From: Hymenobacter sp. BRD67
GTDB lineage: Bacteria; Bacteroidota; Bacteroidia; Cytophagales; Hymenobacteraceae
Assembly: GCF_013256425.1 (NCBI RefSeq)
Contig: NZ_CP053907.1
Coordinates: 25,412 to 89,411, forward strand
Direction: 5' to 3'
DNA: 64,000 nt
The notes under the pieces were generated by a model that saw only the letters and a list, made by a program, of their open reading frames with translations, did not search any database and had not been told where the DNA came from. Within the stretch, counting starts at the first letter, position 1. Every line of letters starts with the position of its first letter. A program made the translations under genes and the position numbers. Shown here in pieces: positions 1-8,260 of this stretch.

Positions 1-159
1 CAGGGCGTTGGCCCACGTTACCTTGGGAATGGGAGGAAACTTTCCTTGCAACGCTTCCCAGACGGCGCGCTGGGCCTTCGCGCGCTGCTCGGGCGTCGCT
101 TGTGCGAAGGGCACGCACCCGGCCGGTGCTTTGGAGGGGATAGGGAGAGGGGACTTCAT
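1..159 (-). CDS. Hypothetical protein, cut by window edge
   Basis: An open frame starts at an ATG at 159 on the minus strand and runs off the left edge, giving 53 codons. The protein begins MKSPLPIPSKAPAG and continues with an Ala/Gln-rich stretch and WEALQGKFPPIPKVTW. It has no stop and ordinary composition for this genome, so it looks like a genuine N-terminus. No family is recognised and no function can be given. Confidence 0.4.
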   Translation of the reverse strand, partial: MKSPLPIPSKAPAGCVPFAQATPEQRAKAQRAVWEALQGKFPPIPKVTWANAL

Positions 160-287
160 GGAACAGGGCGCTACTAGACCCGAGCGCAACGACACGGAGG
201 CCTGCCGGGCAAAGATAAGCTGGACCCAGCGAATAATGACAAATGTGTCCTTGTGAGCGGCGGGGATGGGCCGGACTTTGGCGGCCC

Positions 288-506
288 ATGCTAGCCTCCC
301 CTGTTGACCCGCTCCCGCTCGAAATCGTGCACCGGTTGCAGCGCCTGCGCCGGGCACGGGGGCTTACCCTACAGGAGGTGTATGACGCCACCGGCATTCA
401 CGTCGCCCGTCTCGAAGCGCGCAAGACCAACATGCGGGTGGCCACGCTGGCGGTGCTGTGCCAGTACTACGGAATTTCCCTGGCCGAATTCTTTCAGGGC
501 CTGTAG
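288..506 (+). CDS. XRE-family helix-turn-helix regulator
   Basis: A 72-residue protein that is almost entirely one Cro/C1-type helix-turn-helix: LRRARGLTLQEVYDATGIHV is the first pair of helices, followed by RLEARKTNMRVATLAVLCQY and a closing ISLAEFFQ helix. Such small XRE proteins bind DNA as dimers and often regulate themselves or a neighbouring toxin, phage or plasmid gene. I chose the ATG at 288 because the upstream in-frame extension (from 243) is Arg/Trp/Cys-rich and lies outside the domain. It stands alone, so its target is unknown. Confidence 0.7.
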   Translation: MLASPVDPLPLEIVHRLQRLRRARGLTLQEVYDATGIHVARLEARKTNMRVATLAVLCQYYGISLAEFFQGL

Positions 507-1076
507 CCCTGACCGAGCTTGGCAGGGTGGTCGCCGTACCTGCCGCGAAGCTAGGCGCCGTTCCGGCGGTGGCATTCGGGCGCGGCGGCGGCCCCGTACC
601 ACCCGGCGCCGCGCGGGCGCAGGGGCTGAGTGCCCAGCTCGGTGAACAGTTCCAGCGGCCCAAGGCCCGGCAGCGGCCCGCCGGTTGCTCCTCGCCGACT
701 TAGTGAGGTGGCGGCCCCAGCTGCTTTGCTCGACCACTGGCGCAGTTGCCCCTCGGGCGTCAGCTGGCGAAAGAGAAAGAAGGGTTGCCTCCGCGAGAGA
801 TGCTGGTCAACTCCTGTTTTTACCGGGCGTGGCTGTTGCAGAACGCGCTCGCTCGTTCGACAGACGGTCGCAGGTAGCACCAGGACCTGCTAAAAGCAGG
901 CCCAAGGCCAGTTTGCGCGCCCGATTTGGTCGCTACTGGCCGGGCCTGGGGTACTCGATGGAGTTCTGCAATAGCCACGGGCCCTTATTGGATGGTTTTC
1001 GATAGGGCGTTTCCAACACGCAGGGGCACTTTTTCCGGCGATTTCTCGCTGACCCTTATTGGAGTACCTTCCGGGC
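507..1076. other. Stretch without a supportable gene
   Basis: About 570 bases between the XRE regulator and the serine recombinase. Open frames exist in several phases, but their translations are Arg/Ala/Pro-rich and overlap each other, as expected for chance frames in GC-rich DNA. I see no repeat or RNA element here. It may hold a decayed gene. Confidence 0.4.
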
Positions 1077-1694
1077 ATGACAATTGTCGCCCTTTACGCC
1101 CGTGTCTCGACCAAGGATAAAGGTCAGAGCACCGAGAACCAGTTGCCCGAACTGCGGCGCTTTGCGCAGGCCTACGGCTACACCGTTTACAAAGAGTATG
1201 TGGAACACGAGTCGGGCGGCACGGGGAAACGTTCTGAATTTCAGGCCTTGTTCGCTGATGCGCACCTACGGCGTTTTGACTTGGTGCTGTTCTGGAGCTT
1301 GGACCGCTTCAGCCGCGAGGGCGCGCTACCAACCCTGCAATATCTGAATCAACTGCAAGGTTGGGGCGTAGGCTATAAGTCGCTTACGGAGCAATACCTC
1401 GACTCAGTCGGGCTCTTTCAGGAGGCTATCATTTCTATTTTAGCTACGCTGGCTAAGCAGGAACGCATACGCCTCAGCGAGCGCACCAAGGCGGGTATGG
1501 CCCGTCGCCGGGCAGAGGGCGCCCAGATGGGGCCGCCCGCCAAAAGCGCCACTGTTATCGAGCGAATACGGGAATTGAAGCAGCAGGGGCTATCCAACTA
1601 TGCCGTTAGCAAATCAGTAGGCGTATCGGCCAGTACAGTCGCCAAATACGCGGTGAAAGCAGTACGAGCAACCAGTGATTTGAACCCTTTGTGA
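1077..1694 (+). CDS. Serine recombinase (resolvase/invertase family)
   Basis: A 205-residue site-specific recombinase. The N-terminal catalytic domain starts MTIVALYARVSTKDKGQ; the serine of YARVST is the nucleophile, and the family motif continues with LVLFWSLDRFSREG. LAKQERIRLSERTKAGMARR marks the start of the long E helix. The C-terminus ends in a DNA-binding helix-turn-helix (LSNYAVSKSVGVSASTVAKY). Length fits the small resolvase/invertase group. The ATG at 1077 places the catalytic motif at the usual distance from the N-terminus. The gene is intact, unlike most here. An imperfect direct repeat overlaps its 3' end and could be a recombination site. Confidence 0.85.
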   Translation: MTIVALYARVSTKDKGQSTENQLPELRRFAQAYGYTVYKEYVEHESGGTGKRSEFQALFADAHLRRFDLVLFWSLDRFSREGALPTLQYLNQLQGWGVGYKSLTEQYLDSVGLFQEAIISILATLAKQERIRLSERTKAGMARRRAEGAQMGPPAKSATVIERIRELKQQGLSNYAVSKSVGVSASTVAKYAVKAVRATSDLNPL

Positions 1695-1811
1695 ACCCAT
1701 TCAACTCATTGGGCGCGGATTCAAAAAGTACTTTGCCAACATAGGATAAAGCTTTCTCTGCTTCTTTGCTTAGTTCTGGCTTGGGCATTTGAGCCCTTCG
1801 TGAACCCATTC
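1679..1811. repeat. 24-bp imperfect direct repeat, 109 bp apart
   Basis: TTTGAACCCTTTGTGAACCC followed by ATTC at 1679-1702 recurs at 1788-1811 with two differences (A to G and T to C). The first copy overlaps the end of the serine recombinase gene and the second lies between it and the AbiE operon. The copies could be a recombinase site pair or relics of a small duplication; the sequence alone does not decide. Confidence 0.6.
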
Positions 1812-1894
1812 GTTTTTGCTCAGCGATTGGCACGAAAGCAGTAGACTCAGGGCCGGCTGAGTCCGGCAAGGGAGGATTTGCTACCTTGCCTCCG

Positions 1895-2880
1895 CTATCG
1901 TTCGTCGTAGACGCGCAACAGCCGGGCAATCGTCTGCATCGTGTGCAGCACCTGGTCAAACGGAGGGAGAGCTCCATGGAGTAGACCCGGCAAATCTGCT
2001 TCAAAGGGCTGCTGGAGCTGTTGCAGGTTAGCGGCCTCGGCGGTGTAAGCCCAGCAACTGCTCAGCGGCTTGGTTTTCCACTCGCGCGTGGGACCAGTTA
2101 CGCCGGCTGCCGCATCATCGCGCTGCACGGCCACTAGTTGCTGAAACAAGCCCGGTCCCGTCAGCAGGTCGGCTACCTCCGGCTGGCGAGCCAACTGATG
2201 TAAGTCGTAGAGATGGCGCACCTTGCGCCCGGTCGCCGCAATCGGGTCCTCCTCGTAGGAAGACCGGACTAAGGCCATAATTTTCTCGGCAAACGTACGT
2301 CTCAGGCTCAAGACGTTGAAGTCGAAGGCCTCCAAGCCGTACTCGTGCACGATGTCCGTCTGCCCCTGGTCGAGCAATTGCTGTCCCAGGTAAGAAATCA
2401 GCGGGCGCGGACCATGTGGCTCGGGCTCCCCGAAGGCAGTTATTTCCAATAATATATGCTCAGTCGTGACAGGGGCAGGGTCGATAAATAGGTGCTGGTA
2501 GCGGTGATACACCAAGCGGTTATGCCCCGCTTGCTGGTTGAGCCCGCTACCTCTACCTCCGGCAAATCGCCCACTGCCGTTTTGTGGATATCCCGGATAA
2601 GCTTTTTCCGGGCCCCGTCCGTTTGCTCTGGCTGCAAGATGACGGCCAAGTCGACATCTTCCGAAAACCGCTCAATAAAGCCATACGCTTTCGAGAGCGA
2701 GGTACCACCCTTAAAGACCACGTGCGCTGCCAACGCAGAGTCGGCTAGATTACGCAACACCCACGTTACCCAGTAGTCTTTCTCGACGAAGCTTTGCCGC
2801 ATCCCCCGCGCAGTGGCCGTAATTACAATCAGGTTTCGGAAGGCCCGCTCCTCGCGGTGCAAGGTCATTGGATTCGCCAT
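1895..2880 (-). CDS. AbiEii-type nucleotidyltransferase toxin (frameshifted in this sequence)
   Basis: Toxin of a type IV AbiE toxin-antitoxin pair. The N-terminal half carries the nucleotidyltransferase signature FKGGTSLSKAYGFIERFSED followed by VDLAV, the GG-T/S and D-x-D residues of this fold. AbiEii enzymes add nucleotides to RNA and arrest growth when the antitoxin fails (family knowledge). The frame breaks near 2525, where minus-strand AAGCGGGGCATAAC needs one more G in the G run; that restores KRGHNRLVYHRYQHLF and joins both halves into about 328 residues. It lies directly downstream of, and overlaps by 16 bases, the antitoxin gene, as usual for AbiE operons. Confidence 0.8.
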
Positions 2881-3605
2881 TTCGCGCGGTTGGCTAGCGC
2901 CAGGTCGGATAACCCTAGCTTGTACGTAGTCAATGGATTTAAGCTGGCTTGCAGCTTGGCCGTCAGCTTGTTTTCGCCCAGTTCTTCCAGGATAGCGCCT
3001 AGTAGGGCGCGGGTAGCCGGATTATAGGCTTGGGCTAGGCGCACCAATCGGGTCTTATCCGCCGCTGACAGGTGCTTCACCTGCTCCCGCAAGCGCAGTA
3101 GGGCCGTAGCCGGGGCGGTATCGGGCAAACGCTTAATGCGGCGCAAGGCATCCAGCACTTGGCGCAGGCCGACATCGGCCAGCTTCACCTCGCCACGGCT
3201 TTGCACGAAGCGCACCCGCACGTTCCCGACTTTCCTGGGCCGGCCAGGGCGGGGGGTAGCGATTTCGATTTCCTGCGCTACCTGCGTCGTCAAGCCCAGC
3301 CGGTTGAAGGCAGTTACCCCGGTTGGATACCCGCGCAGCTGTTTGGCGGAGGTCTGGAGTAGTACTTGCATCACTTGCTGCTCGGAAACGGGAACTGGTC
3401 CAAACCGGCTCTGCAAGGGTAGGCGATAAGTACCCTTCATTACGTGTTGCACGACGCCTGTCTGGCGTAGTCGGCTCAGGGTTACCGCGACTGTACCCGG
3501 CGCGATGCCGAGGTCTGCAAAATCGTGGTAGTGCACTAGGGAGCCAGGCTCCAGCTTTTGCAAGCGATGGAGCATCTTTTGGCGCGCGGTAGTCGGTCTA
3601 GTCAT
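2865..3605 (-). CDS. AbiEi-type antitoxin / transcriptional regulator (DUF6088-like)
   Basis: A 246-residue protein with an N-terminal winged-helix region (LHRLQKLEPGSLVHYHDFAD, then LGIAPGTVAVTLSRLRQTGV) that reads like the DNA-binding part of AbiEi antitoxins. The C-terminal half is helical and ends ANRAKWRIQ. AbiEi proteins repress their own operon and neutralise AbiEii. I use the ATG at 3605, preceded by a purine-rich GAAGAAGGGG, rather than the upstream ATG at 3674, whose extension is Cys-rich and lies outside the domain. The gene overlaps the toxin start, indicating translational coupling. Confidence 0.75.
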   Translation of the reverse strand: MTRPTTARQKMLHRLQKLEPGSLVHYHDFADLGIAPGTVAVTLSRLRQTGVVQHVMKGTYRLPLQSRFGPVPVSEQQVMQVLLQTSAKQLRGYPTGVTAFNRLGLTTQVAQEIEIATPRPGRPRKVGNVRVRFVQSRGEVKLADVGLRQVLDALRRIKRLPDTAPATALLRLREQVKHLSAADKTRLVRLAQAYNPATRALLGAILEELGENKLTAKLQASLNPLTTYKLGLSDLALANRAKWRIQ

Positions 3606-3755
3606 AACCCCTTCTTCACCTGATGTTGAGCAGACAAAGCGCTGCAAATGTAAAGTTTTTTTGCTGCAAAACATTACAAATCTTTATTGGAGGTAGCCTA
3701 AAACTCCTTATTCCTGGTAGCTTGGCATTTTGTCGACTATAGTTACAGTCGGCTT

Positions 3756-4241
3756 CTAGGGCGTAAAAGCACAGCCATAGTCAGGAATTGGCTCCCAATC
3801 CCCACCACCTGCCAGGAGAAGGCGGCGCGCCAGCAGGCCGGGTAGGCCCAGTGCCCGTGGCCAGGGCCAGGTAGGTGCTGTCGCTGGCCTAGATTTAGTG
3901 AGGGCGGTGGGGGCAGGCCAGCTGGCGAGCTTATTGGCGGTGGCCACGGCCTGCGGGTCGACCTGAGTGGTGCGCGGGGCCAGGAACTGGCGCGGGTGCA
4001 GAATAATCGAAAACCACTGGCGCTGAGCTAGCCGCACAGACGCTTCCAGCCCACCGCGTGGCCTGCACGCAGCCGGTGTTGACCAGAACGGCCGGCATGG
4101 ATGGTGAACGCGCGCTGGGTCGTACCCGATAGGGCCGCCACTTGCCAGGCGGGAAGTACTTGTTCGGCCGTAGTCGGCGCGTTTACCACGCACATAGTAG
4201 CCGCTGGGGCTGACGCCTAGCAATCGACACTGCTCGCGCAC
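3756..4241 (-). pseudogene. Decayed IS3-family transposase remnant
   Basis: The minus-strand translation opens with VREQCRLLGVSPSGYYVRGK, the start of IS3-family OrfB (the REQCRLLGVSPSGYY block). Downstream only scattered similarity survives in alternating frames (for example STYLAL followed by GLTYLAA). No DDE triad can be assembled. It sits between the AbiE operon and cas6 and shows that insertion sequences have visited the left flank of the CRISPR locus. The boundary is approximate. Confidence 0.5.
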
Positions 4242-4414
4242 CGGTCGCGACGCTACTGCGAGCCGAGCGTCAACTGTAGGGTAGCATTACCTGAGCTACA
4301 GATAAAATATTTTATAGTCTACTCATAGGAAATCTAAATAATTGGCAGCTACCTTGCGCTAACAAAATTGGCAAAACACGTTTTTTGAACTCCCATTATT
4401 TTTAGCTACTTGCC

Positions 4415-5082
4415 TTGCGACTACACGTGTACCTCAGCGCCTCCCAGGTCATTCCCTTTGACTACTTACCCACGCTAAAAAGTGCTTTTCATCGCTGGGC
4501 AGGCCATAACGAAGCCTTGCATGCGGGCCTGTCGCTCTACTCGTATGGCTGGCTGCACGGTGGGCGGGCCGGTCGCGGCGGCATCCGCTTTGCGGAAGGG
4601 GCCAGTTGGTTTATTTCCGCCCTGATGAGACGTTGATTCAGGAGTTAGTGAGCGGTGTGGTGCGGGCTCCGGCCCTGGACCTGGGCCTCGCTGTGCGCGA
4701 CGTGCGCCTGCAACGCGCCCCCGCGTTTGCCGCGGGCGAGCAGCCTTTTCGCGTGGCCAGCCCCGTGTTCATCAAGCACGAAGTGGAAAAGGGTAAGCCT
4801 GCCGACCACTTGCTGCCTGGCCACGAGCTGGCCGACGAGCTGCTCACCGCCACCTTGCGCCACAAGCTGCGCCAAGCCGGGTTGGCTGATGCCGGGGCCG
4901 CCGTGCGCTTCGACCCAGCGTTTATTGCTTCGGCCAAGAGCAAACTCTTCCGCTACAAGCAGGTGCAGTGCCGCGGCAGTATTTGCCCGGTGCTGGTGAG
5001 CGGCAGCGCTGAACAGATTGGGTTTGCCTGGGAGGTGGGCGTAGGGCACTCCACGGGCATTGGGTGCGGGGCGCTGGTGTAG
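4415..5082 (+). CDS. cas6: Cas6 pre-crRNA endoribonuclease (frameshifted in this sequence)
   Basis: Cas6 cuts the repeat RNA to make crRNAs carrying an 8-nt 5' handle. The N-terminus RLHVYLSASQVIPFDYLP, then AFHRWAG and LHAGLSLYSYGWLHGG follow the RAMP/ferredoxin pattern of Cas6. The C-terminus carries the diagnostic glycine-rich loop GVGHSTGIGCG. The frame breaks near 4622: FIS in one phase continues as DETLIQELV in the phase one base earlier, so one deleted base separates the halves; total about 222 residues. The start appears to be TTG at 4415, since no in-frame ATG precedes the conserved RLHVYLSA. It is the first gene of the locus and is separated from cas5 by a 700-bp region with its own minus-strand genes. 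Confidence 0.85.
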
Positions 5083-5126
5083 TGCGGGCATGAAAAAAGC
5101 CGCGCTGGGCGGCTTCTTCAAAACGC

Positions 5127-5351
5127 TTACTCGCTGGCTTTTCGCTGGGCCTGTTCCTGCACCCGGCGCATCATGTCCTCGCGGGTGACGACCCGGCCAG
5201 GTTGGGCCAATAGACGCTGCCAGGCATCTGCCGCATCAGGGCCTTGGAAGGGGTTAGACCGCTCCACTCCCGCAGAGGTAGTATCGGACTTCATCAACGG
5301 TGCTGGCGACTTTGACTCCGAGGGCTGCAAATTTTCCGGTGCTTCCATCAT
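5127..5351 (-). CDS. Small unknown protein B, embedded in the cas locus
   Basis: A 74-residue frame on the strand opposite to cas6 and cas5, beginning MMEAPENLQPSESK and ending with a charged helix REDMMRRVQEQAQRKASE. It overlaps the preceding minus-strand gene by 98 bases in a different phase. The disordered N-terminus plus a charged helix would suit an antitoxin, but no family is recognised. The phase change from gene A to gene B is not the one-base deletion seen in the broken genes around it, so two overlapping genes are a better reading than one split gene. Confidence 0.4.
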   Translation of the reverse strand: MMEAPENLQPSESKSPAPLMKSDTTSAGVERSNPFQGPDAADAWQRLLAQPGRVVTREDMMRRVQEQAQRKASE

Positions 5352-5562
5352 ATTCCAAAGCTACGAAAAGAAACCGACCAGTGCCTATAAACCCAAACAA
5401 ACGCCATACCCTCGGAAAGTCTGATGCGGCATCCGGCTCAATTACCGTCACTGGGTCGGCATATGTTGCCCGCACCTGCGCAATGGTCACACCGAGACGC
5501 TGTAGCTCTACCGCGCTGAGCTGGCTCACGTCGAGGTCGGGGGTAGGGTTGAGGTTTTCCAT
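5254..5562 (-). CDS. Small unknown protein A, embedded in the cas locus
   Basis: A 102-residue protein starting MENLNPTPDLDVSQLSAVEL, with a compact beta-rich core (PRVWRLFGFIGTGRFLFVAL, then EYDGSTGKFAALGVKVAST). It lies between cas6 and cas5 on the opposite strand, 6 bases after a T-tract and hairpin that follow the CreR-like RNA, so the same minus-strand promoter could transcribe it. Family unknown. The alternating strands and hydrophobic core allow a toxin-like reading, but that is inference from context only. Confidence 0.5.
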   Translation of the reverse strand: MENLNPTPDLDVSQLSAVELQRLGVTIAQVRATYADPVTVIEPDAASDFPRVWRLFGFIGTGRFLFVALEYDGSTGKFAALGVKVASTVDEVRYYLCGSGAV

Positions 5563-5568
5563 TGATTC

Positions 5569-5617
5569 AAAAAACAGATTGCTGCTGACGGGCAGGCTAC
5601 CGAAATAACCTGCCCGT
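5569..5617 (-). terminator. Hairpin and T-tract after the CreR-like RNA
   Basis: ACGGGCAGG at 5588-5596 pairs with CCTGCCCGT at 5609-5617: a 9-bp perfect stem with a 12-nt loop. On the minus strand it is followed 13 nt later by six Ts (5574-5569). It would end a short RNA started at about 5672, or weaken read-through into gene A. The distance to the T-tract is longer than in a standard intrinsic terminator. Confidence 0.5.
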
Positions 5618-5621
5618 GCTC

Positions 5622-5673
5622 GGTCCGATTGATACCCTATTCGCTAATACAGCAATTTCAATTCCGCGCCGCC
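5622..5673 (-). ncRNA. CreR/CreA-like degenerate mini-CRISPR RNA
   Basis: Read on the minus strand, GGAATTGAAAT (5665-5655) is identical to the last 11 nt of the array repeat and includes the full 8-nt crRNA handle ATTGAAAT. Next comes a 19-nt spacer TGCTGTATTAGCGAATAGG (5654-5636). Then GTATCAATCGGACC (5635-5622) matches the first 14 nt of the repeat at 12 positions. Only the outward-facing repeat halves needed to process one crRNA-like guide remain. A consensus promoter begins the RNA just before the first half-repeat. This is the layout of CreR and CreA guide RNAs known from type I-B loci, which steer Cascade to a partly matched promoter to repress it. Confidence 0.75.
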
Positions 5674-5676
5674 CCA

Positions 5677-5710
5677 CAAAGATAACGCTCTTTGCACGTC
5701 GCCGGGCAAA
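5677..5710 (-). promoter_or_regulatory. Consensus Bacteroidota promoter for the CreR-like RNA
   Basis: On the minus strand, TTTG (5710-5707) is separated by 22 bp from TATCTTTG (5684-5677). Both match the Bacteroidota -33 TTTG and -7 TAnnTTTG boxes, and the spacing is within the known 17-23 bp. Transcription would start at about 5670-5673, five to eight bases before the first half-repeat. That explains why the half-repeat needs no 5' part. Confidence 0.75.
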
Positions 5711-5723
5711 TTTTTGGCAATAC

Positions 5724-5742
5724 CTTAGCCTCTAATACAGCA
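5724..5742 (-). promoter_or_regulatory. Putative target of the CreR-like guide in the cas5 leader
   Basis: CTAATACAGCA at 5732-5742 repeats exactly 5644-5654, the first 11 nt of the mini-CRISPR spacer. Over all 19 positions 15 match, and the mismatches lie outside the seed end. The trinucleotide on the PAM side is CCG (minus strand). The site lies 53-71 bp before the cas5 ATG and overlaps a weak -7-like TACCTTAG (5721-5728), so binding there would block transcription of cas5 to cas2. Neither the PAM preference nor the start site is proven. Confidence 0.6.
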
Positions 5743-5794
5743 CGGCAGAAGAAATACACTACCTTGCTTCTCCAAACCTCTAGCGCCACGTTCT

Positions 5795-6513
5795 ATGCAG
5801 CCTTTGCCGCTCGACCTCTTACTTTCACCGCCTGACTTTGCCGAATCAGCCATTCTGGAAATTAGCTCCTTAGCCCCGCTTTCTATGGTGGCCAAGCTTC
5901 CGGGTAAGTATTATACCAGCCAGTCACAGCCAACTGAAGCTATGCTAATGGGAGCACTGGAAAATGCGCTGGGCTGGCATATAGGGGAAGTCGAGCGCGG
6001 CCAGCTTATCAAAGTGTTGGAGAAGAAGTACAAATGGAAGGCCCTGGCCTCGGGTGTAGGCTTTCGCAGCTTATTACAGTGGCATGTGCGCTTTGGGGTA
6101 ATGGTAGTGCCCCGCTGCTGCACTACGATGACTTATGGACGCAGCACCTGCGGGGCAATACGTTTGTAGAAGGTAGTCGCAACTACGATGCACAAGCTAT
6201 TCCTCTGATGAATGCCAAGCGAGGTGGCAGGGTTAAGGTGAATGAGAAAGCAGGGGCCCGTAAGGATGCGGCGGCGTTGAATGACTTTAAGGTTGATGAC
6301 GATATTCACCTGACGGTATTGCGCCCCCACTTTCCGCAGTACTATTCCAGCCCGACGCAACGGGGCTACGTGGAGCCGCAGGGTGCCTACCGTGTAGGTA
6401 TCGAAACCTCGCCCGAACTGGCGGCAGTCTTACGGGCCGCGCTAGCCGACCCGGCTGCTCCGCTGTATTTGGGCTCCAATGATGGGTGGGTAGAAATCGA
6501 CTGGCATGAGTAA
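5795..6513 (+). CDS. cas5: Cas5, Cascade subunit (frameshifted in this sequence)
   Basis: Cas5 holds the crRNA 5' handle at the foot of the type I effector. PLSMVAKLPGKYYTSQSQPT followed by EAMLMGALENALGWHIG is the conserved Cas5 N-terminal block, and APLLHYDDLWTQHLRG and LYLGSNDGWVEIDWHE are the middle and C-terminal blocks. The frame breaks between about 6090 and 6115 by one missing base (WHVRFG continues as GNGSAPLLHYDD). Restored length is about 239 residues, normal for Cas5. It starts the long cas operon. Its stop overlaps the cas8 ATG by 8 bases (ATGAGTAA), indicating coupled translation. The CreR-like target lies in its leader. Confidence 0.85.
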
Positions 6514-8248
6514 GAAAACCGCTTCCGCTCCCAGCAGCCAATTTGGACTGTTTGACACTGTCTCGCAACTGCCTGCCTCGGCGACAGTTGCTACCCCGGC
6601 AATAGGCAGCTTCGTCCTCGCCGACCTCAGCGCCGAATTGCTACACCCGTATTCCCGCTACGGCTTGGCAGTGGCCATCTACCAGGCTTTCCGGGGTGTG
6701 GTACCGGTAGCCTTGACCGAAACCGAACTACGGGCGGCACTAATACTGGCCATCGAAACCGGATTAGGCCATTTTCGGATGCGCACCAACGATAACTCGC
6801 TCCACGATACCGTACTCAAATTTGAGCCTGTTCGCTTGGCTGAATTGACGGATAAACCCCAGTTGGTGCAGTCGGCAGGGTTAGCGGCACAAGGGATTTA
6901 CTTATACCCCAGCCTAGTGACCACCGACGGGAATGCCAAGGATACTTTTCGTAATGCCCAAGAGGCAGTGAAGTCGCTACGTGGTACGGTATTACTAACG
7001 GCATCCACTACGCTGAGTCGCTCTTTCGCACCTACCACAGCCAAAATAAACAATGGTACTGCTTCGCAAAGCCCCCAACCGGCACCTTGCTGGAAGTGGC
7101 CTGCGCCTTAATTACGGCGGTTACACCTTACAAGCCAGCTGCATGGCCAGGGGTAAATACGGTAATCATTCCTGATTTGCCTTTGCTTCACCAGATAGGA
7201 TTCATCCAGGTTTTTGATGAATTACGGGTGGCCGAAGGCAAAGATTTGATGCGTACTCGCGAACGCGCATTGCCAAAGCCCGAAATCAGCAAACCTAAAG
7301 CGTCCAGCAAAAAGGATGCGCCGCCCAAGCCACCGGCCCCGGAATACCGGCGGCCAATGCTTCATTCGGGTAATTACCCCGATGCACCCCGCGATGCGGG
7401 CGTGTTTGGTCCGGTTGGGCTGCTTGGGGCCATTGGGCGGTGGGCGCGGCGCACCCAGGAAATGGGACGTGGCAAGGCCGTGCTGGATAGCCTGGCCGGG
7501 CAACCGATGCTGCTCATTTCTTACGAGCAGATAAGCCAGGTACGGTTTGACCACCATACGACGCGCCTGGCCCTGGAGCACGACCTCACTAAAATCGTGG
7601 ATTCGCTATACCTGGGCACTACACTCTACTCGGAGCTGGAAAGTGCGAGTACGCCTTTTGGCAAGCCGGCTTTCAAAACGTTTTGTCTGATGGCCGGACG
7701 CTTTCTGCAAAGCTTTAATTCGGCTGCTTTTATCGATTTTATGGCTTCTCGAGCGGAATACGCTACGGAAATAGCTCCACTTTTCACCGAATACTTTCGC
7801 CACATGGACAAAGACATTGTGCAGTCAGCCAGCGAGCTAGGGCGCTGGCTAAACCGGACGGCCTATTTTGCCGCCAAATCCGAAGCCGAAGAGTTCCCTC
7901 TAAAAAGGGAAAGCCCAAAGAGCAGCAAATCAAGGAAGCGAAGGCCAAAATTCTAGTGGTACTGGAAAGCGCGGCGCTAGGGCTAAAACGCCCCAGGAAA
8001 TGATTTCGCAGGTCTTGATTCAGGCGGGCCGCTTGTTGCTGGATGAGGCTCCCGCCTCGGCCCGACGCTTTGTGGATGCCACTAACACGGGTGAGATTGA
8101 ACACCTGGAAGCTAAACACTTACTAACGGCTTATATGCGTCTGCGCAGCGTGGGGAAAGCGGTAGCAACGACCGAGGAGCCGGAAAGCACCGATGATATA
8201 ATTGCCAACCTGCCAGACGACTACACCCCCGAACACTCCAACGACTAA
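6506..8248 (+). CDS. cas8b: Cas8, large Cascade subunit (type I-B, Cst1/Cas8b-like; three frameshifts)
   Basis: Assigned mainly from position between cas5 and cas7 and from size, about 580 residues. Cas8 recognises the PAM and recruits Cas3. It starts MSKKTASAPSSQFGLFD and contains LLHPYSRYGLAVAIYQAFRG and HYAESLFRTYHSQNKQWY, then a charged linker and a helical C-terminal third (LNRTAYFAAKSEAEE, then LIQAGRLLLDEAPASARRF) like the Cas8 four-helix bundle. The phase changes three times, near 7005, near 7905 in an A5 run, and near 7985, each time by one missing base. No zinc-finger cysteines are seen. The subtype label is less certain than the identification as Cas8. Confidence 0.7.
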
Positions 8249-8260
8249 CCACTCCACGCC

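Noticed and set aside
1606..1809. Minus-strand frame with MPKPELSKEAEKALSYVGKV
   Set aside because: The segment looks partly protein-like, but it overlaps the 3' end of the recombinase and one of the direct repeats, and the C-terminus is Trp/Leu-rich noise; not enough support.
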